The notes under the pieces: model-generated
What the model saw: only the letters and a program-made list of their open reading frames with translations
Database searches by the model: none
Told to the model about the DNA's origin: nothing
Assembly: GCA_964291375.2 (NCBI GenBank)
Contig: OZ219810.1
Location: 117,298 to 181,297 of the forward strand
Length of the DNA stretch: 64,000 nucleotides
Direction of reading: 5' to 3'
Source of the DNA: 3107 sp001483205
Lineage (GTDB): Bacteria; Pseudomonadota; Alphaproteobacteria; Rhodobacterales; Rhodobacteraceae
Part shown: one piece after another, positions 63,681-64,000 of the stretch
How positions within the stretch are numbered: position 1 is the first letter of the stretch
How the letters are laid out: each line of letters opens with the position of its first letter
Translations under genes and position numbers: made by a program

Positions 63681-64000
63681 ATGCCGCAGACGCAGAAAGA
63701 CCGCCCCTGGCTGTTCCGAACCTATGCCGGGCACTCCACCGCGCGGGCCTCTAACGCGCTTTACCGCGACAATCTGGAAAAGGGACAGACCGGCCTGTCG
63801 GTGGCTTTCGACCTGCCGACCCAGACCGGCTATGACAGCGACCATCCGCTGGCCCGTGGCGAGGTCGGCAAGGTCGGTGTTCCCGTCGCCCATCTGGGGG
63901 ACATGCGGGCGCTGTTCGACGGCATTCCGCTTGAACGAATGAACACCTCGATGACGATCAACGCCACCGCGCCGTGGCTGTTGGCGCTCTATATCGCAGT
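63681..64000 (+). CDS. ecm: Ethylmalonyl-CoA mutase (3' partial)
   Basis: The first 106 residues of a B12-dependent acyl-CoA mutase, cut by the window end. DRPWLFRTYAGHSTARASNA is the typical Ecm N-terminus and QTGLSVAFDLPTQTGYDSDH carries the substrate-binding TQTGYDSD motif, followed by GKVGVPVAHLGDMRALFDGI and NTSMTINATAPWLLALY. Ecm converts ethylmalonyl-CoA to methylsuccinyl-CoA. The adjacent divergent ccr gene supports Ecm rather than methylmalonyl-CoA mutase. The ATG at 63681 has AAGGAGG about 8 nt upstream. Confidence 0.93.
   Translation, partial: MPQTQKDRPWLFRTYAGHSTARASNALYRDNLEKGQTGLSVAFDLPTQTGYDSDHPLARGEVGKVGVPVAHLGDMRALFDGIPLERMNTSMTINATAPWLLALYIA

Overview
The window is GC-rich chromosomal DNA from an alphaproteobacterium, very probably of the order Rhodobacterales (Rhodobacter/Roseobacter-type). 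Evidence for this is the divergent ccr/ecm gene pair of the ethylmalonyl-CoA pathway, the short-form HisG paired with HisZ, stand-alone pterin-domain methyltransferase and MetF-like proteins with a PF13769 'virulence factor' gene, Flp-like mini-pilins carrying a GAVTVDW motif, and RpoB/RpoC sequences of Rhodobacter type. I cannot name the genus.

Layout. 0-4.3 kb: exopolysaccharide-type genes (two family-2 glycosyltransferases and a sulfotransferase) around a less GC-rich orphan gene. 4.6-6.9 kb: a one-carbon/methionine cluster. 7.1-9.3 kb: a bifunctional class A penicillin-binding protein. 9.7-12 kb: two tandem Flp-like pilins, a membrane/coiled-coil repeat protein and an isolated cpaB. 12.2-16.2 kb: an acyl-CoA synthetase that is frameshifted near its C-terminus and an MsbA-type ABC exporter. 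16.2 kb: tRNA-Gly. 17.2-19 kb: a glutamine amidotransferase and an agmatinase-family enzyme. 19.2-22.5 kb: hisS-hisZ-hisG. 22.6-26.1 kb: dnaE. 26.7-36.7 kb: a ten-kilobase purine operon, xdhABC plus a BmpA-type ABC importer with a voltage-gated K+ channel gene embedded in it. 36.8-46.5 kb: rpoC, rpoB, rplL and rplJ on the minus strand. 46.8-48.3 kb: a DNA methyltransferase broken by three frameshifts. 48.4-51.6 kb: a lytic transglycosylase divergent from dapA. 52.6-58.1 kb: rimP-nusA-ylxR-infB. 58.2-64 kb: a lipoprotein, a PfkB/adenosine kinase, nth, rpsD, tRNA-Trp, ccr, and the start of ecm.

How genes cooperate: the purine operon couples import of purines or nucleosides to oxidation by xanthine dehydrogenase. 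The hisS/hisZ/hisG genes overlap by 4 bp and combine histidyl-tRNA charging with the two-part first enzyme of histidine synthesis. The rimP-infB block is the classical transcription/translation operon. The pterin methyltransferase and MetF-like reductase would feed methyl groups to a split cobalamin-dependent methionine synthase whose other parts lie outside the window.

The most unusual feature is the intergenic DNA. Nearly every gap of more than 200 bp contains mosaic repeats with shared ends (AAGACCTCTGCATA ... TATGCAGAGGTCTT). Two copies measure exactly 210 bp between these ends. One of them is flanked by a 12-bp direct repeat that duplicates the start region of the lytic transglycosylase gene, which is good evidence for a non-autonomous mobile element. 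A second family is the palindrome CCTTATCCGCGGATAAGG, present about 14 times in two clusters, four times as doublets with an identical 23-bp period. No CRISPR array, prophage or complete insertion sequence was seen. All functional statements come from reading the sequence and from memory of protein families; no database search was possible.
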